DNA from: Phragmites australis
Taxonomy: Eukaryota; Streptophyta; Magnoliopsida; Poales; Poaceae
Assembly (NCBI RefSeq): GCF_958298935.1
Contig: NC_084933.1
Coordinates: 11,515,001-11,579,000, forward strand
Length of the DNA stretch: 64,000 nt
Reading direction: 5' to 3'
The notes below the pieces were generated by a model. The model did no database searches. It was not told the origin of the DNA and worked only from the letters and a program-made list of their open reading frames with translations. A program made the translations under genes and the position numbers. Shown here piece by piece: positions 1 through 11,203 of this stretch (its first letter is position 1; every line of letters starts with the position of its first letter).

Positions 1-2716
1 TCGAGGCTGGCAGCGGCGGAGCTGGCAGCAGCCAGAGCGGAGGCGGAAGCAGCGGCGGCGGCGGATGCAGCGCGTGCGGCGGCAGCAGAGGTCGAGGCTC
101 TGCGCGGCAGCATCAGCAGCTCCGTTTCTGCTGACGACAGCGCCAACGCGGACCTCGAGTTGCTGGGGAGGGAGGCAGCGCGAGCGCGGGCGGCGCAGTG
201 GGCAGCCGTGCACGCCCACGAGCGCGGCGGCAGCCCAGACAGACGCGGACGCGCCGGCGGCGCTCCTGGAGGAGGCGCGCACGGCGGTGGCGCTCCTGGA
301 GGAGGCGCGCACGGCGGTGGCGCTCCTGGAGGAGGCGAGCTCGGCAGTGGCGCTCCTGGAGGGGGCGAGCACGGCAACGGTGGCGGACGGGTCGATGGAG
401 AGCGCGGCCTTCACAGGCAGCGTGGCTCTCTCCCCGGATCGGTACCGTGGTTACCACGGGCTCCAGGCTGTTGTCAGGGACGTCGGCCCCGGCGGTGGGT
501 GGCCTACCCTCACTAAGACCAACTATGTCGAGTGGGCTGCGGTGATGAGGGTAAAGCTCCAGGTGCGGCACATGTGGGAGGCAGTCCGGTACGGCGACGT
601 CGACTACGACCAGGATCGACGGGCGCTGGATGCCCTCATCGCTGCAGTCCCGTCCGAGATGCAGTTCTCGCTTACCAATAAGCGGACTGCCAAGGAGGCT
701 TGGGACGCCATCGCTGCGGCACGCATCGGCAGCGACCGCGCCCGCAAGTCCACACTGCAGGCACTTCGCAAGGAGTGGGAGAACCTGGCCTTCAAGCCAG
801 GTGAGGACGTTGATGACTTTGCTCTCCGTCTCAACATTCTGTTGCAGAAGATGGTGCAGTTCCGCGATGACAACTACGGCGAGGAGAGAGCTGTCGAAAA
901 GCTCTTCCGTTGCGTCCCTGAGAAGTACAAGCAGATGGCTCGCTCGATCGAGTCCCTGTTGGATCTCTCCACGATGTCGATCGAGGAGGCGATAGGTCGC
1001 CTCAAGGTCGTCGACAGCGATGAGCCACAGTCTCTCTCGGGGCCCATCACCACTGGCGGGAAGCTCCTTCTCACTCGGGAGCAGTGGGCTGCCTGCCAAG
1101 GTGACCGGAAGAAGGGGGAGCCTTCTTCCGCGACAGGCGGCCGCAAGCGTGGCAAGCCGCGCAAGGCGCGCAGAGACGCCCAGGCCGGGGCGCGAGGACG
1201 TGCCGCGGGTGATGCCCGCGGAGGCGCCCTGGGCGGCGCCGCTGGCAAGTATAAGCCAGCACGAGACGACACCTGCCGCAACTGCGGCCAGCTTGGCCAT
1301 TGGGCCAAGGACTGTCGACAGCCACGACGCGGCCAGGCCCATGTCGCACAGGCGGAGGAGGAGGAGCCGGCTCTGTTCATGGCACATGCAAGCATCGAGC
1401 TACCTCCAGCGGCACCGGCCGCAGCGGCTCTCCTCCACCTTGACGAGCCAAAAGCACACGCCCTCCTCGGCGACGGCTCCGGCAACGACAAGACTGACGG
1501 GTGGTGCCTCGACACCGGCGCCACCCATCACATGACCGGTCGACGGGAGTTCTTCACCGAGCTTGACTCTAGCGTCCGAGGCTCCGTCAAGTTTGGGGAT
1601 GCCTCCGGCGTGGAGATCAAGGGCGTCGGCTCCGTCATCTTCACCGCTGCGTCTGGTGAGCACAGGCTGCTCACCGGAGTCTACTACATCCCCGCGTTGA
1701 GGAACTCTATCATCAGCTTGGGACAGCTGGATGAGAACGGTTCGCGCGTGGTGGTTAAGGATGGAGTCATGAGGATTTGGGATCGCCGTCGTCGCCTTCT
1801 TGCCAAGGTAACCAGAAGCGCAAATCGACTCTACATCCTTAACGTGCAGGTGGCACAACCCCTCTGTCTCGCTACTCGTCGGGATGACGAGGCGTGGCAG
1901 TGGCACGAGCGCTTCGGGCACCTTCACTTCGAGGCCCTGAAGCGGCTCAGTGCCACGGAGATGGTGCGAGGCCTGCCGTGCCTCGACCATGTGGAGCAGC
2001 TCTGCGACGTCTGCGTATTGACGAAGCAGAGGCGACTCCCCTTTCCCCAGCGGGCGAGCTTTCGAGCTAAGGAGAGGCTCGAGCTTGTGCACGGGGACTT
2101 GTGTGGTCCGGTGACACCGGCCACACCGGGAGGACGACGCTACTTCCTGCTGCTCGTCGACGACCTCTCCCGCTACATGTGGGTGATGGTCCTCGGCAGC
2201 AAGGGAGAGGCTGCGGACGCCATCAGGCGTGCGCAGGCTGCTGCGGAGGCGGAGTGCGGCCGCAAGCTGCGTATGCTGCGCACCGACAACGGCGGCGAAT
2301 TCACGGCGGCTGAATTCGCGTCGTACTGCGCTGATAAGGGCATTCAGCGCCACTACTCCGCGCCGTACAGCCCGCAGCAGAACGGCGTCATCGAGCGACG
2401 CAACCAGACGGTTGTGGGGATGGCTCGGGCCCTTCTCAAACAGAGGGGGATGCCGGCTGTCTTCTGGGGAGAGGCGGTGGTGTCGGCCGTCTACATCCTC
2501 AACCGCTCGCCTACCAAGGCGCTCGACGGCAGGACACCGTACGAGGCTTGGCATGGGCGCAAGCCGGCGGTCTCCCACTTGCGAGTCTTCGGCTGCCTCG
2601 CGTTCGCCAAGGAGCTTGGCCACATCAGCAAGCTCGACGACAGGAGCACTCCGGGAGTGTTCATCGGCTACGCGGAGGGCTCGAAGGCCTACCGCATCCT
2701 CGACCCGAAGACATAG
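1..2716 (+). pseudogene. copia gag-protease-integrase part of polyprotein
   Basis: The long open frame runs from 65 to a TAG at 2714-2716 (883 codons). Seen in it, counting from 65: a gag region at about residues 130-330; a CX2CX4HX4C zinc knuckle (CRNCGQLGHWAKDC) starting near residue 404; the aspartic protease core WCLDTGATHHM with its Asp near 483; the integrase HHCC region near 610-660; and a DDE core with Asp near 678, Asp near 741 (RTDNGGEF) and Glu near 777 (NGVIERRN), giving the D35E spacing. Bases 1-230 read better in frame 1 as an Ala/Glu-rich helix (LAAAELAAARAEAEAAAA), so a frameshift near 205-240 probably separates the true N-terminus from this frame. The TAG replaces an expected Gln codon just before RVRTARDVVF. 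Confidence 0.92.
261..380 (+). repeat. four tandem 30-bp units in gag N-terminus
   Basis: Units begin at 261, 291, 321 and 351, each starting CGCTCCTGGAGG. The first two are identical and the last two diverge slightly. In frame they encode a ten-residue repeat, ALLEEARTAV, an amphipathic helix. Being in frame, they change helix length without breaking gag. Confidence 0.9.
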
Positions 2717-4782
2717 CGTGTGCGCACGGCGCGCGACGTTGTGTTCAACGAAGGGCGAGGATGGGCGTGGGACAAGGCGGTGGACGACGGCTCGGCTCCA
2801 ACGTACGACGACTTCACTGTCGAGTACGTCCACTTCGAGGAAGCTGGGGGAGTAGGCAGCTCTTCTTCGACGAGCACGTCTACCCCAGTCCCCGAGCCTT
2901 CACCGACCCCGGCGCCTGCTACTCCGACAGCACCACACTCTCCAGCCAGGACCTCGGCTGCGATGAGTTCTTCGCTGGCTCCACCACAGCTGGCACCAGC
3001 ACCGACAGGCACCTCTCCGGGCACGTCTACTCCAACACCAGCTCGTGTCAAGCACAGCCCGGTTGAGCTCGCTACTCCGCTCTCTCACGACGAGAGCGCA
3101 TCGACGCGTACCACGACGGTGAGCCGTTGCGGTACCGTACGATAGAGAACCTTCTCGGCGACCAGCCGGTGCCGGGACTGGTGCCTCACGACCTGGAGGC
3201 GCAGTTGCACCTTGCGTGTGACGACGGCGAGCCTCAGTCGTTTGCAGAGGCCGAGAGACACGCGGCATGGCGCACCGCGATGCAGTTGGAGATGGATGCG
3301 GTTGAGAAGAACCGCACCTGGGAGCTTGCTGACCTTCCTCGTGGTCACCGCGCGATCACCCTTAAGTGGGTGTACAAGCTAAAGAGGGATGAAGCCGGCG
3401 CCATCGTCAAGCACAAGGCTCGCTTGGTGGCACGAGGCTTCGTGCAACAGGAGGGGGTCGACTTCGACGACGCCTTCGCTCCCGTGGCACGGATGGAGTC
3501 CGTGCGACTCCTCCTTGCGCTAGCTGCCTAGGAGGGCTGGCGTGTTCATCACATGGACGTCAAGTCGGCGTTCCTTAACGACGACTTGAAGGAGGAGGTC
3601 TACGTGCACCAGCCACTGGGATTTGCGATCCCCGGCAAGGAGGGCAAGGTGCTCCGCCTGCGCAAGGCCCTCTACGGCTTGCGGCAGGCGCCGAGGGCGT
3701 GGAATGCCAAGTTGGATTCCACGCTAAAGGGGATGGGCTTCGAGCAAAGCCCGCACGAGGCGGCCATCTACCGACGGGGCAGTGGAGGAAATGCTCTGCT
3801 GGTGGGTGTCTACGTCGACGACTTGGTGATCACCGGCACCAAGGATGCGGAGGTGGCGGCATTCAAGGAAGAGATGAAGGCCACTTTCCAGATGAGGGAC
3901 CTGGGGCCTCTCTCCTTCTACCTGGGAATCGAGGTGCACCAGGATGACTCCGGGATCACGCTTCGACAGACCGCCTACGCCAAGCGCGTCGTTGAGCTAG
4001 CTGGGCTCACCGACTGCAACCCAGCTCTCACTCCGATGGAGGAGAGGCTGAAGCTGAGCCGCGACAGCACGACGGAGGAGGTGGACGCTACGCAGTACTG
4101 GCGTCTTGTGGGGAGCCTTCGCTACCTCGCCCACACACGGCCGGACTTGGCATTCTCCGTCGGCTACGTCAGTCGGTTCATGCAGCGACCGACGACGGAG
4201 CACCAGCAGGCTGTGAAGAGAATCATCCGCTACGTTGCGGGGACTCTCGACCACGGCCTCTACTACCCTAGGTGCCCTGGGGCGGCACACTTCGTCGGGT
4301 ACAGCGACAGTGACCACGCCGGCGACATCGACACCAGCAAGAGCACGAGCGGGATACTCTTCCTCCTCGGCAAGTGCCTCGTTAGCTGGCAGTCGGTCAA
4401 GCAGCAGGTGGTGGCCCTGTCCAGCTGCGAGGCCGAGTACATAGCGGCCTCCACCGCTTCAACTCAGGCGCTCTGGCTCGCTCGACTGCTTGGTGATCTC
4501 CTCGGCAGAGACACTAGAGCGGTGGAGCTCAGGATGGACAGCAAGTCCGCTCTGGCCCTGGCAAAGAACCCCGTTTTCCATGAACGGAGTAAGCACATCC
4601 GGGTGAGGTACCACTTCATCCGAGGCTGTTTGGAGGAAGGGAGCATCAAGGCGAGCTACATCAACACCAAGGACCAGCTCGCGGACTTGCTTACCAAGCC
4701 TCTTGGGAGGATCAAGTTCCTTGAGCTCTGCTCCAGGACCGGGATGGTTCAACTTTCCCACAAGACGACGCACAAGACTTAG
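2717..4782 (+). pseudogene. copia reverse transcriptase-RNase H part of polyprotein
   Basis: After the TAG at 2714 the same frame continues (RVRTARDVVFNEGRGW) through a Ser/Pro/Thr-rich linker. It then shifts frame near 3095, where the change looks like one lost base. The new frame carries the reverse transcriptase start (TWELADLPRGHRAITLKWVY), is broken by TAG at 3529-3531 where Gln is expected before EGWRVHHMDVKSAF, and continues to 4782. The catalytic YVDD is intact near 3811. RNase H is recognised by SDSDHAGD, KSTSG and CEAEYIA, and ends with the ADLLTKPL box typical of copia. Confidence 0.92.
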
Positions 4783-4790
4783 GGGGAGAA
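4781..4790 (+). other. polypurine tract
   Basis: AGGGGGAGAA lies directly before the TG of the 3' LTR and just after the RNase H stop, the usual position of the plus-strand primer in copia elements. Confidence 0.8.
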
Positions 4791-5233
4791 TGATGGGATA
4801 AGTCTTTGTGGTCCTTGGCTGGTCTTTGTGGTCCTTTCTAGGGCTACAGCATCCAGGACAGCATCTTAGCATCTAGGACAGCATCTTAGCATCTAGGACA
4901 GCATCTTAGCATCTAGGACAGCTAGGATAGCATCTAGGACAGCATCTTAGCATCTAGGACAGCATCTTAGCATCTAGGACAGCATCTTAGCATCTAGGAC
5001 AGCTAGGACAGCATCTAGGACAGCATCTTAGCATATGCTTGGCATCTAGGACAGCATCTTAGCATATGCTTGGCTGGCTAGCAGCCTATAAATATGTATC
5101 CCCAACCCCTCAGGTTGGCATGGCATTTGTGTGAGAAATAAACCAGAAAAATTGCCCCAACTCCTAGTGTCATCCTCTCTCGATGAGAGTAAGAATTCAG
5201 CTACTACCAAGAGTAAGAATTCAGCGACTAACA
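4791..5233 (+). repeat. 3' LTR of the copia element
   Basis: It begins TGATGGGATAAG after the polypurine tract. It contains a TATA box (CTATAAATA near 5087) and ends near ACTAACA at 5233. About half of it is a minisatellite. Without the 5' LTR the end cannot be confirmed by comparison. No 5-bp target duplication can be tested. Confidence 0.75.
4847..5072 (+). repeat. 20-bp minisatellite inside the LTR
   Basis: Perfect and near-perfect copies of GCATCTTAGCATCTAGGACA repeat directly. Shortened variants (GCTAGGACA) and two units ending in GCATATGCTTGGC lie near the TATA box. The array sits in U3, just upstream of the presumed transcription start, where repeat number could alter LTR activity. 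Confidence 0.92.
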
Positions 5234-6058
5234 AATCACTAGTAGGAACTTCTATATAGCTTGTTGACTGTGCCATTTCTTCTTTGGAGCGATTTGAAAT
5301 AGAGAACTACTGTCTTGGGCCTCTAAACATTTGACTCTGTTCTGCTTCCATTTTAGGGTGTAAACTGTTTGTCGGGTCTCTTTTTTTGTTCCTCAACTTT
5401 CATATCTTGAACTATTTTGTTCCAGTCAGTTAAGAAGTTATAAATCCGCTAAGCTTGTGTCACCGACATGTGGGTCTAGACCTACCCGTTTGCGACAGTA
5501 ATAGCTCTGTTAGACCAGAGGCTAAGGTTAAGGTGCCAAAATAGCTGCCATTGAAAAGTAGTGGTTTTAAAATAAACTGTGGTCCAAACTTGGACGATCA
5601 AAATTGTACTTTTGAAACATGATAACCCAGTACAAGTTGTGCACAAATATGTGGCTTGAGATCTGTCTGTTTTGGGGCCGCATGGTTGAACATTTGAAAG
5701 TTGGAAGAGAGTTTTGAGACCAATGTAATGAGAAACTTTGAACAAATTATCTATAATGAGAAACTTTGAACAAATTATCTATAATGAGAAACTTTGAACA
5801 AATTATCTTTGTCATTTAGAGTTTGCATTAATTGTTCTTTCTATTTCGTCCACAATTAGCACATCTAAATTGTATGAATCCAATAAAAACCTTCATAGCA
5901 ATATGATTTTGTATAACATCTTTAGCATTTTGCTTGAATTTGTTTTGCATAGGTGTAAGGTAGCACAGCAAATCATACAGTTAATTGTATCTTTTTGAAA
6001 GTGATATCTTAAAATAACCAGCTATTGCATGGCAATTATTCCTCCTTGTTTTCCGCAG
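5234..6058 (+). other. intron sequence between copia LTR and first visible exon
   Basis: AT-rich sequence without coding signal. It ends in a good 3' splice site (TTTTCCGCAG at 6049-6058) in front of the exon at 6059. The copia element therefore probably lies in an intron, or it cut off the 5' part of the gene. The only internal structure seen is a 28-bp triplicate at 5726-5807. Confidence 0.6.
5726..5807 (+). repeat. 28-bp triplicate
   Basis: Three head-to-tail copies start at 5726, 5754 and 5782, each beginning TAATGAGAAACTTTG and followed by AACAAATTATC. The first two are identical. The third ends in a changed base and runs into unique sequence. Confidence 0.93.
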
Positions 6059-9000
6059 AAAACTCTCCTGAAGTGACTGCAAGTGCACAACAATCACCCT
6101 ATCATTCTGGGAAAGGTTACACACAGTCGAAAGATTACCTGAATAGTAAAAATAGTGGGAAGGCAGGCACATCATATAGTATTCAGCAGAGAGCTGAGAA
6201 GTCCGCAAGGATTAAACAATCTACAAGGTCAATACTACATGGGCTATCGGATGATGACAGTGATTCTGAGTATGTGGGAACTCCATCATCAAGATCTCAC
6301 ACCCTGAATACAAACAAAAAATCTTTGCATAATGGCAGTATTAACTCGACAACACCTCAATCCAATGGACTATCAGAAAGAGAGAGTATCAGAACTAAAT
6401 CCCAGTTGTTGGTAATTTCGTTCTCCTGCTAATATTGGAATATAACTAGAGTTACTTTTTCCGGATTATACATAGCTATATGCTTAACTGCTTAATTCAC
6501 AAATGATAACTAGACCATGATGTACCAGAGCATGATGATTTATGCAGCTTTGAAGAGTTTGCTTTTATTGCATTAACCATGGAAGCTTCTTACCACTGTT
6601 TGTAGTGATGATCCCTTACCTTTTAAGGCCTTTTGCTTTTAGCTGGGTTTGGGAGAAATGTTAGTTTTCTTTTAGTTAGTAATATAAGCTGCACAGTGAA
6701 GTGCCAGATTGATAACATGAGGTTGTACATAATTTTTCTTACTAAATCACATACATGGCTGGCTGGACTGCCTGATGGCATTGTAAGATGCTACTATTTC
6801 TGCCATACAAGCTCATAGAAAATTCTGGAACAAACAGTAGCATTCCTATGATGGAATAGCTGACATATCGAATTTCATATAGATTGATATCTTATATAGT
6901 TATATGCCATGTGAAATAATGGTTTGCGGATAAATTGTTTTCCTCATTTGTATGGTACACTCCTACATAACCTGTATAATATTCACAGATGCTTACAAAT
7001 TTTGCATGTGGTAGTAGTTGCTACTTTATAATTACTGAATCTCTTATCTAGGCAACATCATTATATCTGTCTGATATTTACTATCCAGAACCCAAATGCA
7101 ACAAGCAACAGAGATCTGCATAAGATTGATGAGTACGAGGCTGTTATCAAGCAATTAAGGGATGAAAACTCATCACTTGAGGAAAGGTATAAATATCACA
7201 ACCAACATTAGTTACTGTATGTTTTTTTTTAAGTAGTTACTGTATGTGGATGGCAATCGGTTGGATTTGATTGAAATAAAGTTGAAATTTTTTGGATTGC
7301 TTTGCATTGTCACTTTCTTACCATAGCTCATGCTGTGCAAACTGCTGAGGGTTTGGCCCTACCAAGTACCAACGAGTAAGTTTGTGTTAAGTGATCGTTT
7401 GCACAAATGAGATATGGTACCAGAAAAGAGATTATGATGATGCACACACTGCAATCAGAAAAGAAGACTTAAAACTGATAGTGCATCTGTATTATATACT
7501 TCTTGTCGTCTTCTGATTTCGTAGTTAGAAGAGGAATGTGCTATTTATAGAAAAGATCAGGGCGATGAGGAAATTATGTTAACCTTGTGATACATACCTA
7601 GACACGCCTTAAAGGAAAGCCTAAAATTTCCATCCAAGGAAGAAGGAAACAACGGTATGTTTATCCCCACACCGAAAGTTTAAATTGTAGATAAGACATA
7701 ATGTTTGAGGATTTGTTTGGAATTTGGATAGTTTGGAATTAGGCCCAATCCCCTGGATTTCTTGGGAATGAATATAGCAAATCAGGGATAATACTATTGT
7801 GGAAAGCAAGGATTGAAAGCCCATGTGAGTTGCTATGCTTTTGCGTGGCCTGTCCTGCTGCGGGGTGTAATTTAGTGAATTTTCAACTCTGGGGTGATAT
7901 AGCTCCTCAAAAGGGTCATTAAAAACTATTTGATTAGTTAAAAGTCCCAATCATGGCACTAACTTGGTCTAGAACCACCCAACAAACAGTGTAGTAATCT
8001 GTACTTTATATATCCTAAACTAAACTCTACACACTTTGACCATCTAGATCCAGCCAGTCCTGCCCATTTGAACATGGGTTTCTGGAGCGACCAAACCAGC
8101 ACGTTTGCATATTATGATTACGTTGTCTTGAGATTGCAGTAAGATGCCTTAATGATGTTCTTTTCTCAGATTATCAAAGGTGGAAGAATCGATGTCACAA
8201 GAGCTAGTGATGGAGCGTGATAAAAACAAGTCTTTGACAGAGAGGGTATGCACTTATGTCTTTTCTGCCTAGTGTTTTGCACTCTAAAACATTGTTGCTT
8301 GAATGGTAAAAACACTGTTTACTTGGCTGACCTTTCTTTAAATCATGCATGCCACTGCTCTCATACTAAGTGGCATATTTTGTGCCATTTATGTCTGACA
8401 CTGATACTCACCCGATTCATGTTGGTGCTGTCTCTGGTTCTTAAAATGAAACTCAAAGTAACATCTGGATGCTGTTATGGTACTGTGTAGGGTAGAAAAT
8501 CTGGGCCGAAAACAGGTGCATGCCATTTTCAGTGATCTTGGTGGGTGCTGGTTATTTTGAAAAACAAACGGTTTATAGGCCAAATGACACCATTTGTCTC
8601 TGGGAAATTTGATTATATGTCCTAAAGTTTGATCAACCTTTGATAATATATTCAACTCCTTTGATAATATATTCGAAGTTGATCATTATGTCCTATAGGG
8701 CCAGTTTGTAACAATTTATCCTTCATCTCTCTTATCCAATACAAAATTTTGTTACGAACTAGTCCCTGTAGGACATGATCAGTGGATGATCAATTTTAGA
8801 CATATTATCAAAGGTTGATCAACTTTGGGACATATAATCAATTTTCTCTTTGTCTCCCCTTTTGGGCGAAAGATATGTATTGCAGCTTCTTATAGATGAT
8901 CCAAACATCAAATGTTGAAAATCTCAAATTTGGAATTTTGAAAAAAAAGAAAACCAGCTGAAAACAGGTTTAAGTGGCGACATATTATTTCAAGCCCACA

Positions 9001-9845
9001 TTTTGATACCTGGTGCTGTGTCATAAGGAAAAAAAATCTTAATACACAAAAACCTTTTGGCTCATTTTATATTAGGGTATTGACATATGGTTAGGTCCAA
9101 AACAACTGTAAAATCATGTTTGGTCCAAGTGATAGCAAGACAAGAGTCTGCCCAACTACTTTGTTGCAGTGCATGCCATTTGTATGCCTAGTGTTGTCAT
9201 TGTAGCATTGTTGCTGGATTGTTGGATGAAATGTTGTTCCATTGACTTCTATGGCTTATTGAAGCTATCTTTTCACTGTTATATGCCTATGCACATGTCC
9301 TTGGTAACCCTAGATTCCTGATACATCTTACGTATTCATTGTTTATTTTTGTTTAATCAATGCCTAACAATGCATCATGCTAATCTTTCTATATTATCTC
9401 AATCCATGCCATGACCAGTGTTTGTGCTTGCTGCAGCTATGATCATTCATATTTATCATATTTCCAACTTATCTCCATAATACAATGTGATCTTTGGATG
9501 ATATATACTGCTGGCCCCTGATCTATTCTTTTTTATTTTCCAGGTGGAGGATTTGCAGAGACAACTTGAATCTGCAAACAAGGAACAAGAAGCATTGATG
9601 GACATCTTTTCAGAAGAAAGAAATCGTCGAGACCAAGAAGAGGATAACTTGAGAAAGAAGCTAAAGGTGAGTGATAGTACTGTGACAGCAGTTCCTTGTG
9701 CCAAATCGTAGTACCGCATTACTCTTTTTTATTTCTCTGTATTAATGTGCAATTCAACTCGGTTCGTGTTTGGTAGGATGCATCTTCCACCATGCAAGAC
9801 TTGCTGGAGCAACTGAACGCTGCGAGGAAAGGTTGCAAAGTTTGA
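6059..9845 (+). CDS. 3' exons of a coiled-coil protein gene (identity not recognised)
   Basis: Five exons join in phase: 6059-6411, 7089-7186, 8170-8245, 9544-9666 and 9777-9845 (stop TGA 9843-9845). All have AG acceptors and the first four have GT donors. The first exon starts in phase 1, so an upstream exon is required. It encodes a Ser-rich, probably disordered stretch (ILHGLSDDDSDSEYVGTPSS). The later exons encode a charged coiled coil (EYEAVIKQLRDENSSLEER, LQRQLESANKEQEALMDIF, ERNRRDQEEDNLRKKLK) and end ...LLEQLNAARKGCKV. The style resembles C-termini of plant kinesin-like or FHA-domain proteins, but this is a guess. No stops or shifts were seen, so this may be a live gene whose 5' half lies beyond the copia insertion, or a truncated copy. 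Confidence 0.75.
8602..8856. mobile_element. fold-back MITE in intron of the coiled-coil gene
   Basis: The left arm (about 8602-8720: GATTATATGTCCTAAAGTTT, then GATCAACCTTTGATAATAT) is complementary to the right arm (about 8745-8856), which reads the same on the other strand with few mismatches. The match continues inward through TATGTCCTATAGGG and GTAACAA, leaving only a short loop. The left arm also repeats CTTTGATAATATATTC. The structure is a nearly complete hairpin of about 250 bp. The superfamily was not assigned because no clear target duplication was found. Confidence 0.82.
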
Positions 9846-10860
9846 GGAAATAAAACAATTTTGCTACCCTTTCACTAACTGTAGAAATTCAAGCCATCGT
9901 AGCATGCTGTAGGGAATTCCATGTTAAGCTCGTTCATCTTAGTTTAGGATCCAGGAACAGTTGCATCGTCAAGCCCAGATCAAATCGCTCATTTCGTGTA
10001 CAGCCTAGTAATGACCCAATGAAGGGTACATGCCGAATGTGTAGGTGGTTGGTATGTAACTCTATAGATTAGTGAACTACTTGGTTAATGATTTCATTCA
10101 TTTCGTTCAGAACGTGCGCCTGTGCAAGTCCTTGTCAACTTTTCTATTACTGTGCTTTCTTACTGGCTTGGACTTCCTTTTAAACCATACGGCAAATTAA
10201 ATACGCAGGGTACTAGAATGACACCTCCAGATTGTGGCAAGATTCAGAATGTTAGCAGAGATCTTGAGACCGGTGCAGTCAGCTGGCTCGAAGCGTCCTG
10301 CTTTTGTTCAGTTTTAGCCGTGTAGGTTTCACCAAGAATCTTTCGTATCTTATATAGTCTGAATCAGCGTCATCATTTGCTGATTTTACACAGTAAATTC
10401 TACGAGTTCTCTCTTTTTCTCCAGGAAGCCAAACAATATAGCATTAGAAACCAATCACAGATGTATCCAGCGGTGGAACATTTGTAAATCAAAACCACCT
10501 TGTTAAATGTAGTTCAAAAAGATCACCTTAGCTGAATACCTCACTACTTGATTGCAAATTTGGGGCCGGTTGGTTTTATGCCGCCTACAAGAGCCATGAC
10601 CTGCAGAAAATTCGGCCAGATTTGGTGTCAAAATGTATTGATGTATTGACACGCTAGTTCATTTCAGAGCCAATGTTGGTCAAAACATTGGCAGCCAATA
10701 TGGTTGCACCAATTGCGCCATGTCAAAGTATGACTTGCTTCTAAATGGATCTGCTTCCTTAGTCCAACGTGCACTGGGAGGATTTAGAATGCCTATGGTT
10801 TTGCATGTGGTAAGGCTCTAACTCTTTGCTTGTTATGGGAATGATGAGTCAAGATAAATT
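9846..10860 (+). other. 3' UTR and downstream region, no further gene seen
   Basis: An AATAAA at about 9849 lies almost on the stop codon, probably too close to act. The remainder is AT-rich with a 67-codon open frame at 10122-10325 that has no recognisable domain. No repeat or gene was identified up to the MITE at 10861. Confidence 0.5.
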
Positions 10861-11203
10861 TATCTAGCGCTCCCGTGCTCTAAGGCTAGAAACATCATGC
10901 AAGTAGTCATGAAAACTCATGATAAATTTTGGTGATGTAGAGTAACTATATCATTAAGCCTCTCACAAAATTTGAACTCAAATAACGACTTTTACAAGGA
11001 GAAATAAAAAAGATAAATTTGAGTAACTTTTATTATCCTTTTATTCTGTCTTATTGTTTTTCTTTGTACAAATAATTGTTTGCCTTGAAATTTTATGAGA
11101 TGCTTAGTGATAGCATACCTACATCATAAGATTTGTCATATACTTTTTACTTATTTGTGGTGTTTTATGTCTCGGGAGCACGAGAGCATTGGAGCACTAG
11201 ATA
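10861..11203. mobile_element. second fold-back MITE
   Basis: It begins TATCTAGCGCTCC and ends with a near-complement (GGAGCACTAGATA). The arms pair over most of their length: GATGTAG, ATCATTAAGCCTCTCACAAAA and the flanking tract on the left match the reverse complement of the right arm, which contains TTTTATGAGATGCTTAGTGAT. Total length is 343 bp with a central AT-rich loop. The GCTCCCGTGCTC terminal motif recurs in both arms. The family was not assigned and the target duplication is unclear. Confidence 0.75.

Larger units (their letters stand above)
1..5233 (+). mobile_element. Ty1/copia LTR retrotransposon, decayed, 5' LTR outside window
   Basis: Order on the plus strand is gag, zinc knuckle, protease, integrase, reverse transcriptase, RNase H, polypurine tract and 3' LTR. 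Integrase before reverse transcriptase defines Ty1/copia. The window opens inside the gag N-terminus, so the 5' LTR and primer binding site are missing. The pol frame is broken by two TAG stops (2714-2716, 3529-3531) and one frameshift near 3095, so the copy cannot be autonomous. The 3' end near 5233 is set from a terminal CA and is approximate. The lineage within copia is not assigned. Confidence 0.93.

Noticed and set aside
113..1387. 424-codon minus-strand open frame over the copia gag
   Set aside because: It is antisense to a clear gag/zinc-knuckle frame. GC-rich codons in gag lower stop frequency on the opposite strand, and no domain is seen.
1400..2833. 477-codon minus-strand open frame over copia integrase
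   Set aside because: Antisense shadow of integrase with no domain of its own; the opposite strand holds the full DDE signature.
4847..5072. CRISPR-like regular repeats
   Set aside because: Units are directly abutting without unique spacers, inside an LTR of a plant retrotransposon; this is a minisatellite.
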